64,000 nucleotides of DNA from Orychophragmus violaceus (GCA_030180135.1 CM058233.1:22537166-22601165); one strand, 5' to 3'. Shown: positions 1 to 11,565, counted from the first letter of the stretch. Made by a program: numbers and translations. The notes: generated by a model from the sequence alone, not told the origin.

Positions 1-1775
1 CAAGTTAGAAACAAAAACAAAGGCTGAAAGCAAATAAAACAACTCGGCAGGAACAAAGAAACAATTCGACCTCGCAAACCTCAATGTAATCGATATGCGG
101 CCGTGACTATCAAACCTCAATTCATTAGTTTTTTTAATGAATGATTATGAAAGAACAAAAACAAATACTTAAACAGAAGCAAATAAGCAAGTAGAAGTAA
201 ATATGAAAGAACTAATGCAAATTGTATTTGGTTTTCCGATTTATAAAAAAAAAACAAGCATAATAGTAAAAGTAAAAAGTGCAAGGATAGAGATAACCGA
301 TTGGTTTCAAAAGCCTAAGATCTGATACCAGATGGTGTAAGCTCTAGGGGGAGCTCACATGAATCAGTTTTGGATTGGTACATGGCTGGACTAAAGTCGC
401 TCTCTCCTTGGACCGAGGGAACGATTGGGACGACACACGAGCAGCTGGACATAAGTCGCTCCTGCTGATGCTGATGAATGGGTTGTCAAGCAAAGCAGTA
501 ACAAAGACAAGTAACAATTGTTCTTGACTGAAAGTGGAATCCACACGAGCAGGTACAAAATGGCTGCCATCAAGCCTTTTCGAAACTCAAGAGTTTTCTT
601 TTTCATAAAACATAACCTCTAACTAGAAAGATACAAAGGGTTTTATAGCCTAGTTTTTATAAACTGACATAAGCAATAGAAATGGACTTTAAGCCTTACA
701 AGAAATAAAAATAAAGAAAAAGGCCTAAGTGGGCATACATGACTTGATGGTCGGATGGGCCGTGTTTCTCTGCTAATGGGTCGGGCCTCAGATTACCTCG
801 TTAAAACTTTGCAAAGAAAATCCAGTGGAAAGAGAAAACGAGTATAACCTTTGGCCCACATAAATGTTGCAATATGGCTCATGGCTTCTATGTATAGATT
901 TGAAGTGCATCAAACCAGTGAGCTTCCAAATAAGGCAATTAGAGAAACCATTGGGTTATAACTTGAGTAAATTCTCCATCCGAGTTGGTATTGGCTTGAT
1001 TCCAACACTCATGGATTCGTTGATGAGTCAAGATTCCAGAAAAAGTTACTTTGTTGCATTATTCATCCTGGTCCGTTCTGATCTCTCAAATAAGTGGCAG
1101 TCGGTCTCCAGCGGGTTCCTTGTAAGTCTTCTGTTTTGTAACTTTCATAACTTTCTCATGTGAAAGGCTATTGAAGCACTTACAATTCGTGATGATTCTT
1201 TTATAAATTAAGTTTCTCTAACAGGTTGAATCGTATCTTAAATTTATCTGGTTAGGCATATATGCCCCAAAACGTGCACCTATGTCTCTGGTACGATCAA
1301 GCTTCTTCTCCCCAAGGGCATATATCGGCTTGTTGAGCCGTCTTCTAGTCAACTTGGATGATGATGGCTTGCTTTTCTCATGAAGAAGAGTGGACCTTTG
1401 ATTATGAGGAAGAATTGAAGTTTACTGGTTGAGAACATGATCCTAAACGATAGTTGGGAAGAGTAGAAAGTGGAGTTATATCTGGTAAACCAGAGAGCCG
1501 GATTGGAGAACAGCTGCTGGTGTTTCCAATATCAACCGAGCATGCCGTTGGATGTAGAATATCCACCAGAGTATCAATCACAGTAGGTAGAGTAGATGTC
1601 AAACGTTTTTAGATGACAAATTCCTTCTCAATCAAAACCTCTAAGGGATGTATGATTTCTAAGGGAACGTCCCACAACTGTTGGAAGAGACGAAATTGTA
1701 GTGGAATCAAAAACGATTACTTTCTCTATAAGGTGGTTTGAAATCCATGGAAATGAGAAACAGAGAGACATGTAT
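1..1775. other. AT-rich flank, no gene recognised
   Basis: No open frame here is long or resembles a family I know. On the minus strand near 790-820 there is a stretch resembling sequence found in copia retrotransposon LTRs or leaders (the motif GTTTTAACGAGG), so an eroded copia fragment around 720-1100 is possible. I could not find matching LTR ends. Confidence 0.4.
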
Positions 1776-2028
1776 AACTACGGAAAAAGGCCTATAACAA
1801 CGACCACATTTATCGCTATTTCGTCGCTAATATTCCTTACCATCAAATTTGCGACAATAGTCAAATCGTCATTAATCGTTACTCGTTATTCTATATTCGT
1901 CGTTAAATCTTCGCAATCTAACAACTGTTCAAATTCGTTGTTAGTCTGTCGTTAATTTAGCAACTTTTTAACGACGAAATAGGATCTGAGCTGAGTTTTG
2001 TAGCTAAGTTTTTTATGACATCGTTACA

Positions 2029-2040
2029 TTGTAGCTAAGT
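2029..2040. repeat. Left target-site duplication of nested LINE
   Basis: TTGTAGCTAAGT here and TTGTAGTTAAGT at 3221-3232 match at 11 of 12 bases and bracket a minus-strand LINE tail. A similar string also occurs near 1999, because the motif belongs to the CACTA subterminal repeats, so the pairing is likely rather than certain. Confidence 0.55.
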
Positions 2041-3220
2041 ATTTTTTTTACAACAATTAAAGCTATTAATACAAAGGTTTCGTCATCCACCGCGGTTTTT
2101 TTCGCTGACATGACTCATGTGACGCGGTTGAATCCGAGCACTTCTTGCTAGTTTATCTGCCTTCATATTTCTTGTTCTTGGTATCCATACAAGTTCAAAA
2201 GGTTTGAAAAAGGTTTTCCTACTCTCAAACTCTTCAATGTGTACTGCAAATACTGGTCATTCCTCTGGTTCAGACACCAACTTCACCAACTCAGAACAGT
2301 CTGTTGCAAAAATAATCTACTCTTGGTTGAAAAATTTGATACACTCCATTGCCCAGATCAGTGCCTCACATTCCGCGTGTAGCGGAGAAACACTACTCTG
2401 AATATTCATTGCTCCCATCATTACATTTAAGTCACCTTCAACACAAACTGTACCATCCTTGTCCTTTGTAAGGTTCTCATTGTTTCCAGGATCCAACAAT
2501 ATAACACCATTGCCCTATTGAGTCCATTCATTAGTGGTTTATGTTCCGTGTCCTAAATTATGCGACCCTTGTGTTATTTCCTGTTGTGTTCCATCCCATG
2601 TCAATGCCTCTGTCTCCGCTTGTTTTAAAATTTCTTGTGGATTTCGCTCTATATTCTTGAACAATTTCTCATTCCTCGATTTCCATAAGTACCATATAAT
2701 CCAGGGGAACTGCTATTATTATTGTTCTCTGGTAACCTCCAAAAGATAGTCCATATTTGCGTTAGCTGAGGACAAAGGAAAGATCCCCACATTCGAGGGT
2801 ACCTGTGATAGAGCCCATATTTGTAAAGCTGGTGGACATTCAAAGAGGATATGGTTTATCGTCTCCACGTCCGCTCCACATCTACAACGTTGGGTATCAC
2901 AATTGATTCCTCTTTATATTAGGCTTTGCATTTCCGATAAACAACCCAATATCGCTTGCCAGATAAGTATTTCATCTTTGGTGGATATCTTAATTTCCAT
3001 GTATGTTTCTGTAAACCTTTAACATCTGGTCCGAACACAGGATTTTGTATACCCCTTCCCCGAAATTCCCTGACCACATAATACCCAGCCTAAACTTAAT
3101 ATTTCCCTGATTGTATAAAGTGCCATCCATATGAATCTGGCCAATGAAACTTGCTGATTGGTAGACTAGCAATAGTTTCTCCGTCTTCCTACTGCATAGT
3201 TTCCTGAATTACCTCGTACT
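2041..3220 (-). mobile_element. 5'-truncated L1-like LINE inserted in the CACTA element
   Basis: Read on the minus strand, the segment runs from the zinc-binding region after a LINE reverse transcriptase, through a linker and an RNase H domain, to a short poly(A) tail (eight T on the plus strand, 2042-2049). The reverse transcriptase and endonuclease are missing, as expected from incomplete target-primed reverse transcription. It interrupts the CACTA subterminal repeats, so it is the younger of the two. Confidence 0.8.
2083..3060 (-). pseudogene. LINE ORF2 C-terminus (zf-RVT and RNase H), broken
   Basis: Minus-strand translation gives, in order: a zf-RVT-like region (about 2960-2780) with CRCGADVETINHILFECPPA, which fits the Cys-x-Cys...His...Cys pattern; a linker with IIWYLWKSRNEKLFKN (about 2690-2650); and an RNase H domain (about 2500-2090) with SPLHAECEALIWAM, TDCSELVKLV and RTRNMKADKLARSAR. 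These match the RVT_3-type RNase H of plant LINEs. The frame ends at a TGA (2083-2085). Several stop codons and frame changes break it, including a stop before the TDCSEL block and two adjacent stops near 2720. It cannot encode an enzyme. Confidence 0.8.
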
Positions 3221-3604
3221 TTGTAGTTAAGTTAGAAACGAATTAACATCGAATCAATGACAGAAACCAATATATATATTTAATAAATCATAGTCGTTAA
3301 CTCGTAGTTAAAGGATTCATTGTTAGATCGTCGACATATATTACTTCACTAAATGGTTAAGATATTCGTCGTTATTTCTTCGTAAAGAAATTCTTCGTTC
3401 TTCCATCTTTAATTTTACGTAAAATTAACGGCGAATCATAAATATATTTTATTAATAAAAAATTATATATATATTCTTTATATGTAATTAAATTCGAAAA
3501 CTAAAATAAAATTTTATAATAATAAAAAATATATTAATATTATAAAAATATTTTACAAACCGAACCAGAAAACTGTAATACATAAAAACCATAATTAAAC
3601 TATC
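3221..3604. other. CACTA subterminal repeats and AT-rich spacer
   Basis: Begins with the right-hand duplication of the LINE, then resumes the CACTA subterminal motif (several GTCGTTA/ACGACG-like words to about 3440). It becomes a very AT-rich stretch up to the TNPA-like pseudogene. No gene is seen. Confidence 0.5.
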
Positions 3605-4790
3605 CTAATCGTTCAGCTCCAAATTACCGGTACCGGCCAAAAAGTCAGCGGCCTCGGTCAAGTCTCCGGTCTCCGATAAAAACGTCCCGGTGCGGATGAA
3701 GACTTGTGGGACGGTCCTGTCTGGCTCGGTCCTCCTGATGCCCTGACGCTTGGTTCCTCCTCATGTCCTTCAAACCCTGTCAAACAAAGGGTTATCATCA
3801 GCTAAAAGATCGAACAAGCTGTCATTAGATCGCATCCACTCCTCATAAGCAGAAGTCATCTCTTCCAATGCGGATTTATTCTTCTTCAACTCCGCGATGA
3901 CGGTATGCGCAGAATGTAGCTTCGTCCGTAAAACAGCCGCATCCTTGTAGATACCTCTCGGGTTGAATGTAGAAGCGACGGAAGCATCCTGGGCGGATCC
4001 AATTCCTACGATCTGTCTCTTCTTCGTAGGAGCGACCTACAAATTAAAGCAATAACGAATATGTCAATATCGAAAATAAAATAATTTGAGAAATTTTAAA
4101 ACTAAGTAAAAGGATCAGAGTACCGCCCGACGACAGCTCATGTGATAGTTGCGTCTCTTGCCGTGTGACTCGAGACGCCACTTCATTGTAGAACGTCTCG
4201 ACCGAAGGACTCACAAACGACCATTCTTATTTTTGTGAGTAGCTGCATAGAGGTCGTGCAGCGATGGAAGCTCTCCGTCCTTAGCCCACAAAAAATTAAA
4301 ACATTACTTATATTTATTTGAATAATTATAAAAAGAATGGAAAAGAAGTAGTAATTTCATACCATCTCTAAGCATATACCGGAAAACGGTTTTTGTACGG
4401 CAGTATGTGGCGTCGAGGACGGACCATCTGGGTTTATGCTCAACCAATATGAGGAGCACTTTGCAGACTTTTTCTCCAAGTGAGGATCGACCCAAAAGCA
4501 CTTCAAGCCGTCCCAAACGTCTTCACCTTCCATCCATTTTTCTTCCAGTCAGAGACGGTGCCGTTGAGTCAAAACATCGCCTTTTTGTAGAACTGGATCT
4601 TGACGAGCCCGTGGTGTGCATTATCCCAATGCCAATTTTTCTGAAATTAAAAAAACATTATTAGAAAATAAATATTATAAACAAAAATGATTAAAAATAT
4701 GAAAAAAACTAAAACAATTACCGCGAAACACTTGAACCACATCTTTCAGGTATCTTCTTCGGTTTGACTCCAATTTGCATTAGGCACTCT
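3605..4790 (-). pseudogene. TNPA-like CACTA protein (Transposase_24 type), broken
   Basis: Minus-strand translation shows blocks typical of the second CACTA protein. A block with WDGLKCFWVDPHLEKKSAKC lies near 4530-4470. Then come FVSPSVETFYNEVASRVTRQ (near 4210-4150) and a C-terminal helical, probably coiled-coil block with AELKKNKSALEEMTSAYEEW (about 3900-3830). An AT-rich stretch at about 4280-4370 looks like an intron. A TGA at 3770-3772 ends the frame; readthrough would continue to a TAG at 3605-3607. In active En/Spm elements this protein binds the subterminal motifs. The frame shifts between blocks make this copy non-functional. Confidence 0.65.
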
Positions 4791-4830
4791 GAAGTAGCAT
4801 TAATGGTATCAAAGATACTTCGACTAATAT

Positions 4831-4833
<3 letters not shown>

Positions 4834-4893
<60 letters not shown>
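4834..4893. repeat. (GA)30 microsatellite
   Basis: An uninterrupted GA dinucleotide run of about 60 bases between the TNPA-like pseudogene and the next block of CACTA-type repeats. Confidence 0.95.
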
Positions 4894-4895
<2 letters not shown>

Positions 4896-5860
4896 CGTGA
4901 AAGGGGAAGAATAAGAGTTTCAATTTCATTAACGTATTGGGATCCGTCGCTAATATGTCGTTACATTGCGATGGACAAGCGATGAATCGTGGTTAAATAG
5001 TGGCCACAAAAATAAATAATAAATTCAGATTTTCCCTGCATGGGAAATTAAGTTTCACTAGGCAACAGATTAACAATGAATACGTCGCAAATTTGACGCT
5101 TATTAGCTACGAGTTAATGAGAAATATATAATCTTTATCGTACACGTGTACGTTTAATGTATATATAAATTCGCAGTTTAATCGATATTATTAAGCAAAG
5201 AATTAAAAATAATTTCTTCGTTAATCTGTCGCCTAGTGAAAACTATTTACTTCTCATTTGACGTTAGGATATTCGATATGACATTTGAAAAGTATTAGTT
5301 TCACACTAAACGACGGATTAAATATAAAAAATCGTCGTGAATGTGTTGCTATGATTGAATATGTTTTTATCAATAAATTGGTTAAGGAATGGCTATTTAA
5401 GATTTTTGATTGTTGGAATATAATCTTGAAGTATTATCTGATCATATTTGTACAAAAACAAAAATATATTATCTAGCAACTATGATGAGTAAGAGTGAAA
5501 GTATAAGTAGCTTATACTTTTCCATTGAAATTTAAAGACTAAGTCTTAAATTATGTTTTTGGTTTTAGTAATTTTAAGACATCCGCACTGATATACTAAA
5601 TCTATATCAACATTGTAAGTATAAGTTTAGTCAATAAAAACTTTGATTAAACTTCTTTTGTTTTAATTTAAACAAATGTTTAGAAATGGCTACAAATTCG
5701 TGACGGAATTACAGTTTATTAGTTAATTCGTCCCTATTAGCGTCAAATTAACGATGTATTCAGGTTTTCTGTCGTAAATCCGTTGCTACTAGCGACGATG
5801 TAACGACAGATTTTAAATATATATATATATTTTTAAATACAATTTCCACACATACTTATT
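4894..5860. other. Second block of CACTA-type subterminal motifs
   Basis: Contains scattered ATCGTCGC/TTAACGACG/GTCGCTA words near 4945, 5080, 5210 and 5700-5810, alternating with AT-rich DNA. In position this is the region between the duplicated TNP2 copy and the TNPA-like gene. No gene is seen; the short open frame near 5285-5476 has no recognisable features. Confidence 0.5.
5056..5238. repeat. 183-bp element-like inverted repeat with CACTAGGC ends
   Basis: The left end CACTAGGCAACAGATTAAC and the inverse of the right end, CACTAGGCGACAGATTAAC, match at 18 of 19 bases. The symmetry continues a few bases outwards, and the 3-bp flanks do not form a direct duplication. It could be a mini-CACTA (MITE-like) insertion or two inverted subterminal repeats. 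Confidence 0.5.
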
Positions 5861-5867
5861 GAAACAT

Positions 5868-6557
5868 TTGAAATCAGATACATTTGATTTCAGCTCTGCT
5901 CTCATCTTCATCTCTTATGAGTTGGTAATTTTTTTTCCCCAAGGTTTCTGTTTTGTCTCGTCGATCCTTTTGCTGTTCATCTCGATCGATTTTCTGTTTG
6001 AATAAGGTTCTGGTTCTGGTTCCACCGGATTGCTCCCATCTGAACTCTCTTCCGATTAACATCAGAGATTGGCGATCTCTTGTCCCTGTTTTCTTCCCGC
6101 CGTGAAGTCCGATCTCTTCGTTCTCTCTCTTGGCGATTTCATGCTCTTAGAATAATATTTTCACAGCTTTGTCCCACCTTTGTTTCTGGGAGTTAAATGG
6201 CTGAATTGATGATGTATTCGGTCGGCGGTGAAGCCTCTTCGGTCATTTCCGGTGAGTCAATTGAAGCTATCTTCCTCCTCTACGCGGTGCTTCTCCGACG
6301 GTATTCTCTTACGGATGGGTTGATCGACAGCATGAGAACTTTTAGTGACAGAGATACGGCGTCGTTGTGCCTTCCGACGGCCAGGACCAGCTGACGGTTG
6401 ATGCATGCCGGCGTCTCCCCTGTGCGACTACGTGGCCTTCTTCTTCTTATCTTTATGTTATGAATTGGGCTTCTAGTTATTTTCTCTGTTTGGGCAGTTA
6501 TGTTTCTCATGTTGTATTTGCCCTTTTGGGCTTTAATGCAAAAAAAAAATAATATAG
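5868..6557 (+). mobile_element. Short non-autonomous poly(A) retroelement
   Basis: A 690-bp segment ending in about ten A (from 6540) and bracketed by GAAACAT at 5861-5867 and 6558-6564. The tandem paralogue at about 7091-7140 carries the same flanking sequence without the insert, which supports these borders independently. The 5' part looks like a pyrimidine-rich leader and the 3' part ends in a T-rich tail before the poly(A). There is no domain in any frame. It could be a LINE with its middle deleted or a Sadhu-like element of Brassicaceae; I cannot choose between them. Confidence 0.7.
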
Positions 6558-6569
6558 GAAACATGATAC

Positions 6570-6999
6570 AAATTATTCGATTGAGTTACTTGACGCTATA
6601 CATGTGACTTTTCATCATGATCAGTTTCTTCTCCATGTTTGCATCATATATAATAATGCGGTATAAATCCTTTATAAGTAAGTGACGCCAAACCTCTACA
6701 CTGCTATCAAATTCCTATTCTTGCATTTTAGACAAGGACAAAACACTTTACCGCTTTCTTTAGTCATCGAGGTCTAGCCTACTTAATGCATGAATATATG
6801 AATCCCATATCGAAACACTTTTGTCACTGTCCCTTCTGCATCCTTATGTCGATACACCAACTCCATAAATCGTATATAGAAATTTTTGGAAAGAAATTTT
6901 TTTCGTATGTAAAGAATTAAAGTTCTACTGTTTTCAGTTGTGAATTTTTTTTTTAAACCAAGGGTATTTATAGAATTTGGTTCCACAAATTTGCAATGA
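6570..6999 (-). pseudogene. Internally deleted tandem copy of the TNP2 gene
   Basis: The minus strand carries a relative of the first TNP2 exon of the neighbouring gene: 6640-6990 aligns by eye with 9728-9990, including the segment encoding the N-terminal Transpos_assoc-type HL...GF...YY.WY block. It is joined directly to the last codons of the same gene (ASSNSIE then stop; the neighbour ends ASSNLDE then stop at 7125). About 2.6 kb of the middle of the transposase gene is missing. No functional protein can be made. Confidence 0.65.
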
Positions 7000-7124
7000 A
7001 TTAGCGACAAATCTTAAGTATTGTTGGTATTTCGTTGCTCTTGCCCCAATTTAATGACATAATTTCTTAGAAAATAGTTGTAAAAAATACATTTCCACAC
7101 ATTTTATAAAGAAAAAGATATAAA

Positions 7125-10020
7125 TTATTCGTCCAAGTTACTTGATGCATTATTGGACTCTTCGTCATCATCCGATTCATCAACTTCTTCAGGCTCAACT
7201 TCTTTTGGGGAGAGACTCAAATTGTCGATTATGGGGATCGATTAGTATAACCCCCTATGTAGTCTTACCAGGTGTTGAAATAAAACCGTAACAATCTTCT
7301 TGCATTGACGTATCTTAGTCTCCAACTATATGACCTCGTGGAGACACTCTGGTAACAGACAGCCATCAGATCCCAAATGTCCTTACTCGTGGGTATGATA
7401 TGAAGGTAAATTTCTTTGCTTGTGAATATAGTATGAAAGGCTGAAATTTGTTGTATTGTCTTGAGAAATTCACGTCCACGACTCCAAAATTGTTTGCTTG
7501 GACACCACGACCAAGCATTGGATCAAACCAATCACATGTTTCCTGGTTTTTGGCCTTCCCCTTCAGATGTTTCATGAAACACTCAAACGGATACATCCAT
7601 CAAAATTGAACCGGTTCACCTAGTTATGCTTCATGTAGGAGATGGATATGGAGATGTTCCATGACATCAAAAAAGGACCGGGGAAAGATCTTCTCTAAAT
7701 TGCATAGCAGTATAGGAATATTATCATGCAATTCTGCAATGATATCTTCTGATAAAGTGCGTGTGCTGAAATCTCAGAAAAATGATCCCATACTTGGCAA
7801 GAAAATCATATATTTATATACATTAGCTTACATACCTTGAACATTTACACAAAATTTTAAAACATTGTTTAGTTGACGTACATGTAAGTGCTTCACTTAC
7901 TTCCTCGGGAAGGAGTTCAGAAAAATCAAAGGGAATCAATCGTTCATGAACACATGACAATCATAATTCTTCATTCCTGATAATTTTTTCCCTTGTTCAA
8001 AAAAACTAGAGATATTAGAAACATACCCATCTGGAAAGAAAACATTTGTTTTCACTCAATCGAACAAGGCCGATGAAGTCAACCGAAATATAGGAATTGG
8101 TGCAACTACGCCAGATGTGATATTCAACTCCTTTTGTGCAACAATATCAGTCAAGTCCAACCTTGATTTCAGGTTATCTTTAGTTCTTCCGGCACATTCA
8201 AGTATGCATGATGTTAACAAAGAAGATTTTCTCGATATTCATCACGTCAAGATTGTGTCTCAGCAGATGATCTTTCAAGTAAGGTAGTTCCCACAAACAT
8301 GTTTTTCTTATGCCAATTATGGTTTTCACCATATCCATCAAACGTATCAGCTGGTGTGTGCCAATTTCCTCCGCGCCTAACAGTTTCTTGTGCCCCATAA
8401 TGGCCAATTTGCTCCTCAAGTTGTTCCCCAGAGAGATAAACTAGCGTAGCGGACGGACGGCTCTGTTTTTCTTAAACAATTTCTTGTTTCTCCTATATGA
8501 ATTGTTGATTGGTAGAAACCGGCGATGACAGTCAAAACAAAATGTTTTCTAACCATGTTTCAACTGAAACACTTATGTCCTATACATGCAATATGGACAC
8601 GCTAGTCCCCCGTGACTAATCCAACCTTATAACATTCCATATGCGGGAAATGCCCCTATCGTCCACATAAAACCACCCGCATTGTGAAATTATATTTCCT
8701 TGAACAGTCATACGTGTTTGAACACCGGTAGACCAAAACTGCTTCAACTCATGTATTAGAGGTTGCATAAATACATCGAGCTACAGCTTTGAATGCTTAG
8801 TACATCGGACCAAAATACTTCAAAAAGAAAATTCTCTTTGCATGCATATAGGTTGGGGGGGGGAGGTCGTAAGAAGTCAATATTACCGGCCACAAAGAAT
8901 ATTGTCTACCAGACATACTAATTGGAATAAATGCATTTGTGCAAAGACCAAGGTATACATTTCCAACGTGTCTTGAAAATTGGGGATGTACTGTCATAAA
9001 ATGTTTTTACGCCTTTGCATCTGAAGGATGAGTGACCGCACCATCCGTCTGTGAATGCTCAGCATGCCATCTCATAGAAGAAGATGTAGTTTCAAAGTGA
9101 GACATCCATTGCAACCTATCTATTATAGGAAGATACCACATACTTTGGAACAAACCCAGGTTATTTCCACTCCTTTGCGGCTTATATCTTTTTTCCACAA
9201 AAACGACACTCCTGCAGCTTATCATCATCTTTCCAGAAAAGCATGCAGTTATCAACACATACATCAATCATCTTAGAAGGCAAACCAAGGCTATAAATCA
9301 TTTTCTGAATCTCATAATAACTTTCGGCAGCCAAATTATCCTTCGATAAATATTATTTAATAAGATCTGCCCATTCATTCATGCAAACCTCAGCTAAGTT
9401 ATTATCAGTTTTAATGTTCATGATCCTAGATGTCAAAGATAATTTGGACAACCCTTCTACATCCATCGTACAGTGGCTGATTTGCGGCGTCTAGTGTATC
9501 ACAAAATCGTTTGGCATCTAAATTGGGTTCATCAACATCATTTTGATCATTACTTATTGTTTGATGAAATGCATATGTAACCATTCCATTCAACTTGTCT
9601 TGCTCATGATAGTTATGCTCTATGTGATAATTGAATTGATCATAATTAACATGAATTTCATTTTAATGTTGAACATTGTTACTACTACTACTTGCATAAT
9701 ATCCACTACTATAACCTTCTCTGTGCTGATACCATATATAATAATCCGGTGTAAATCCTATATTCAGTAAGTGACGTCAAACCGTCTCAACAAGAATAAA
9801 CTTTTGATTCATTGCATTTTGGACAAGGATATAACATCTTACCGCTTTCTATAGTTATCGATGTTTGACCTGCTTGATACATGAATATTTGAACCCAACT
9901 CAAAACTCCTTTCTCAATGCTCATTCGACATCCTTACATAGATACATCCAACTCTATAATTCGTAGACAAACATTTCCTTGGAAATAAAGTTTTTTTTAG
10001 AATTTTTTTTTTAGTTTTTT
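7125..10020 (-). pseudogene. TNP2-type CACTA transposase, broken
   Basis: Minus-strand blocks appear in canonical order. N-terminal Transpos_assoc: HLLNIGFTPDYYIWYQHREG (near 9760-9720). Transposase_21 (TNP2): MRWHAEHSQTDGAVTHPSDA (near 9050); LGLCTNAFIPI followed by YSLWPVILTSYDLP (8970-8870); FCFDCHRRFLPINNSYRRNK (near 8530); ELPYLKDHLLRHNLDVMNIE (near 8270). Then HDCHVFM, and DUF4218: FFDVMEHLHIHLLHEA and WMYPFECFMKHLKG (7660-7560). Last, DUF4216: FGVVDVNFSRQYNKFQPF (near 7470) and an acidic tail ending at a TAA (7125-7127). Many frame changes and stops separate the blocks. The usual LxTDGF motif reads LCTNAF, losing a conserved and probably catalytic Asp. Confidence 0.85.
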
Positions 10021-10039
10021 GGTGTTTTGAGTTGTGAAT

Positions 10040-10503
10040 TTCATTTTTAAGTATGAAGTAGTTATAGAAAATTTTCACGAGTTAGCAACGAAATAGTAAC
10101 AATGATTTAGCAACGGTTGAGATAACAACGGTTTAACAATGATATACGATCAAAATAACAATGGATACACACGTCCTAACAAACATGTATACTTTATTAT
10201 AAACGTGTTGATCTACCAAATAACTACGTAACATTTCAATGTTAATTCGTCGCTTATTACTACGAAATAGGTTTGTAGCTTATTGGTTGCAATATCACGA
10301 CGAATTAACAATGAAATACAGCGACTTCATAGTTTCGACGTTAGTTGCTATGATTTGGCGACGGAATATATTCTTCGTTAAGTGGCGACGATTTTACGAT
10401 GAATCTAAATTTCATCGTAAAATCGTTGCAACTCGATTGCATTTTAGCTACATAATATTTCCCTCGCTAAATTTTGTTGCTACAAGACGGTTTTCTTGTA
10501 TTG
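10040..10503. repeat. CACTA 5' subterminal repeat region
   Basis: Dense GTCGCTTATT, AACGATGAAT and CGACGGAATA-type words in both orientations run up to the TTTTCTTGTATTG terminus. In active CACTA elements such motifs bind the TNPA-type protein. This is the promoter side of the minus-strand TNP2 gene. Confidence 0.6.
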
Positions 10504-10850
10504 AAGGTTGGTTTAGTGGGTTTCTATAGAAAATACAAGACCATATATATTGTTGTGATGTGCGATGCGCTGGATCTACGCCGAAAATAGTTATAGGAAC
10601 ACCGGTGAAGTTGTTGTCGGAGGAGAGAGAAGGTGTCGTAACTTCTTTAATTAAATTGGAAGGTGAATTCCGATATGCATCTTTACGTTTTCGAGATTGA
10701 TTTTGAACACCAAAAACAACAAGTCTGTCGTCGTTCAATTAATTTTGTAGAGGGCTTTACTTTAAAGCAACTCAAACCACTATCCCCACTGAAGAACGAG
10801 AGCTTTTTAAAAAAAAAAAAACTGAAAGTTGATGCCTTTAATGACCTACA
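10504..10850. other. Spacer, no gene recognised
   Basis: Single-copy-looking sequence between the CACTA end and the LINE target site. The short frames on both strands overlap each other and show no domain. Confidence 0.4.
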
Positions 10851-10878
10851 AAGTAAAACGGTCAATATAATATCTACT
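10851..10878. repeat. Target-site duplication of LINE, left copy
   Basis: This 28-base sequence is repeated without mismatch at 11566-11593, directly after the poly(A) run of the LINE. The length is at the long end for LINE target duplications. Up to one more base could belong to either the duplication or the tail. Confidence 0.92.
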
Positions 10879-11528
10879 GGAAAGGCAGGAATGCGAAAAT
10901 CTTTCAAGGAACCGACGTCTCTCCGCTGGATACATTGAACTTGGCGAGACAGGATGCAAAAACATGGAAGATAGCTCAGCTCTCGGTGGAAGTTGAAGAC
11001 CAGTGCAACGAACAGCCGAGCCTAGCTCCAGAAGAAGAACCTGTTGTACCACGACCTCCTAACTCATGGCGCTGTCAAGTGGACGCGTCATGGACGGAGA
11101 ACGACCTGATGTCAGGCTTCGGGTTCGTAGCAGAGGAGAGCAATGACATCAGACTTCTCGGTCTGAAAGGTCAACTCCGATGCTTAACGCCGATGCACGC
11201 CGAATTTGCTGGGCTTCGATGGGCAATGCAGGTACTCCTTAGCAGACAGAAGCTGTCGGTTCATTTTGAATCAGACTGCGAACAGTTGGTCAGGTTGATT
11301 GAAAGAGACGCTGAGTGGCCCTCCTTAGATGCATAGTTGGATGATTTCAAATTCCTTCGAGCCCAATTTCATTGGTTTTCTTTATCTTATATCTCTCGTA
11401 ACTATAATAGTCGTGCGGATTGTTTAGCTAAGGATGCGAGATCTCGCATCCGCCCCTTCTCGTTTGTAACACAGGAACCCCACATACAACTAGCTCTAGA
11501 AGCCAGTTACTATGATGGATCCGTTTGA
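10879..11528 (+). pseudogene. LINE ORF2 fragment: linker and RNase H domain
   Basis: The frame is open from the first inserted base. It begins with the LINE linker (GRNAKIFQGTDVSPLDTLNL) and enters an RVT_3-type RNase H domain: WRCQVDASWTEND, with the first acidic residue; LTPMHAEFAGLRWAMQ, with the conserved Glu; FESDCEQLVRLIERDAEWP, with an Asp; and, after an in-frame TAG at about 11334-11336, WFSLSYISRNYNSRADCLAK with the final Asp. The frame then ends just before the poly(A). The TAG removes the last acidic motif from any product, and there is no promoter or start of its own, so this is a dead fragment. Confidence 0.85.
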
Positions 11529-11565
11529 ATGAAAGTCGTATTTTGATGCCAAAAAAAAAAAAAAA
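10879..11565 (+). mobile_element. 5'-truncated LINE with poly(A) tail
   Basis: The insert starts immediately after the left duplication, in an open frame, and ends in about 15 A before the right duplication. Only the last 690 bp of a LINE are present, so reverse transcription stopped in the linker before RNase H. The perfect duplications suggest a fairly recent insertion. Confidence 0.9.

Larger units (their letters stand above)
1776..10503 (-). mobile_element. Degenerate CACTA (En/Spm) DNA transposon with nested insertions
   Basis: The right end (10491-10503) is TTTTCTTGTATTG, one base from the inverse of the common CACTA terminus CACTACAAGAAAA. The left end (1776 on) reads AACTACGGAAAAAGG, one base from a CACTAC start. 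Both ends continue into clusters of short motifs of the type GTCGCTAA/TTCGTCG (1790-2040, 3230-3440, 10040-10460), as expected of CACTA subterminal repeats. Inside, on the minus strand, lie a TNP2 gene and then a TNPA-like gene, the usual CACTA order. The 3-bp flanks (TAT left, AAG right) do not match, so the exact ends, or a single origin for both, are not proven. A LINE and a short poly(A) element are nested inside. Confidence 0.7.

Noticed and set aside
344..606. Two overlapping minus-strand frames of 66 and 71 codons
   Set aside because: No homology that I recognise, no start context or neighbours; likely chance frames.
1776..10503. Perfect CACTA borders with a 3-bp target duplication
   Set aside because: The flanking triplets TAT and AAG differ and each terminus has a substitution, so borders are given as probable only.
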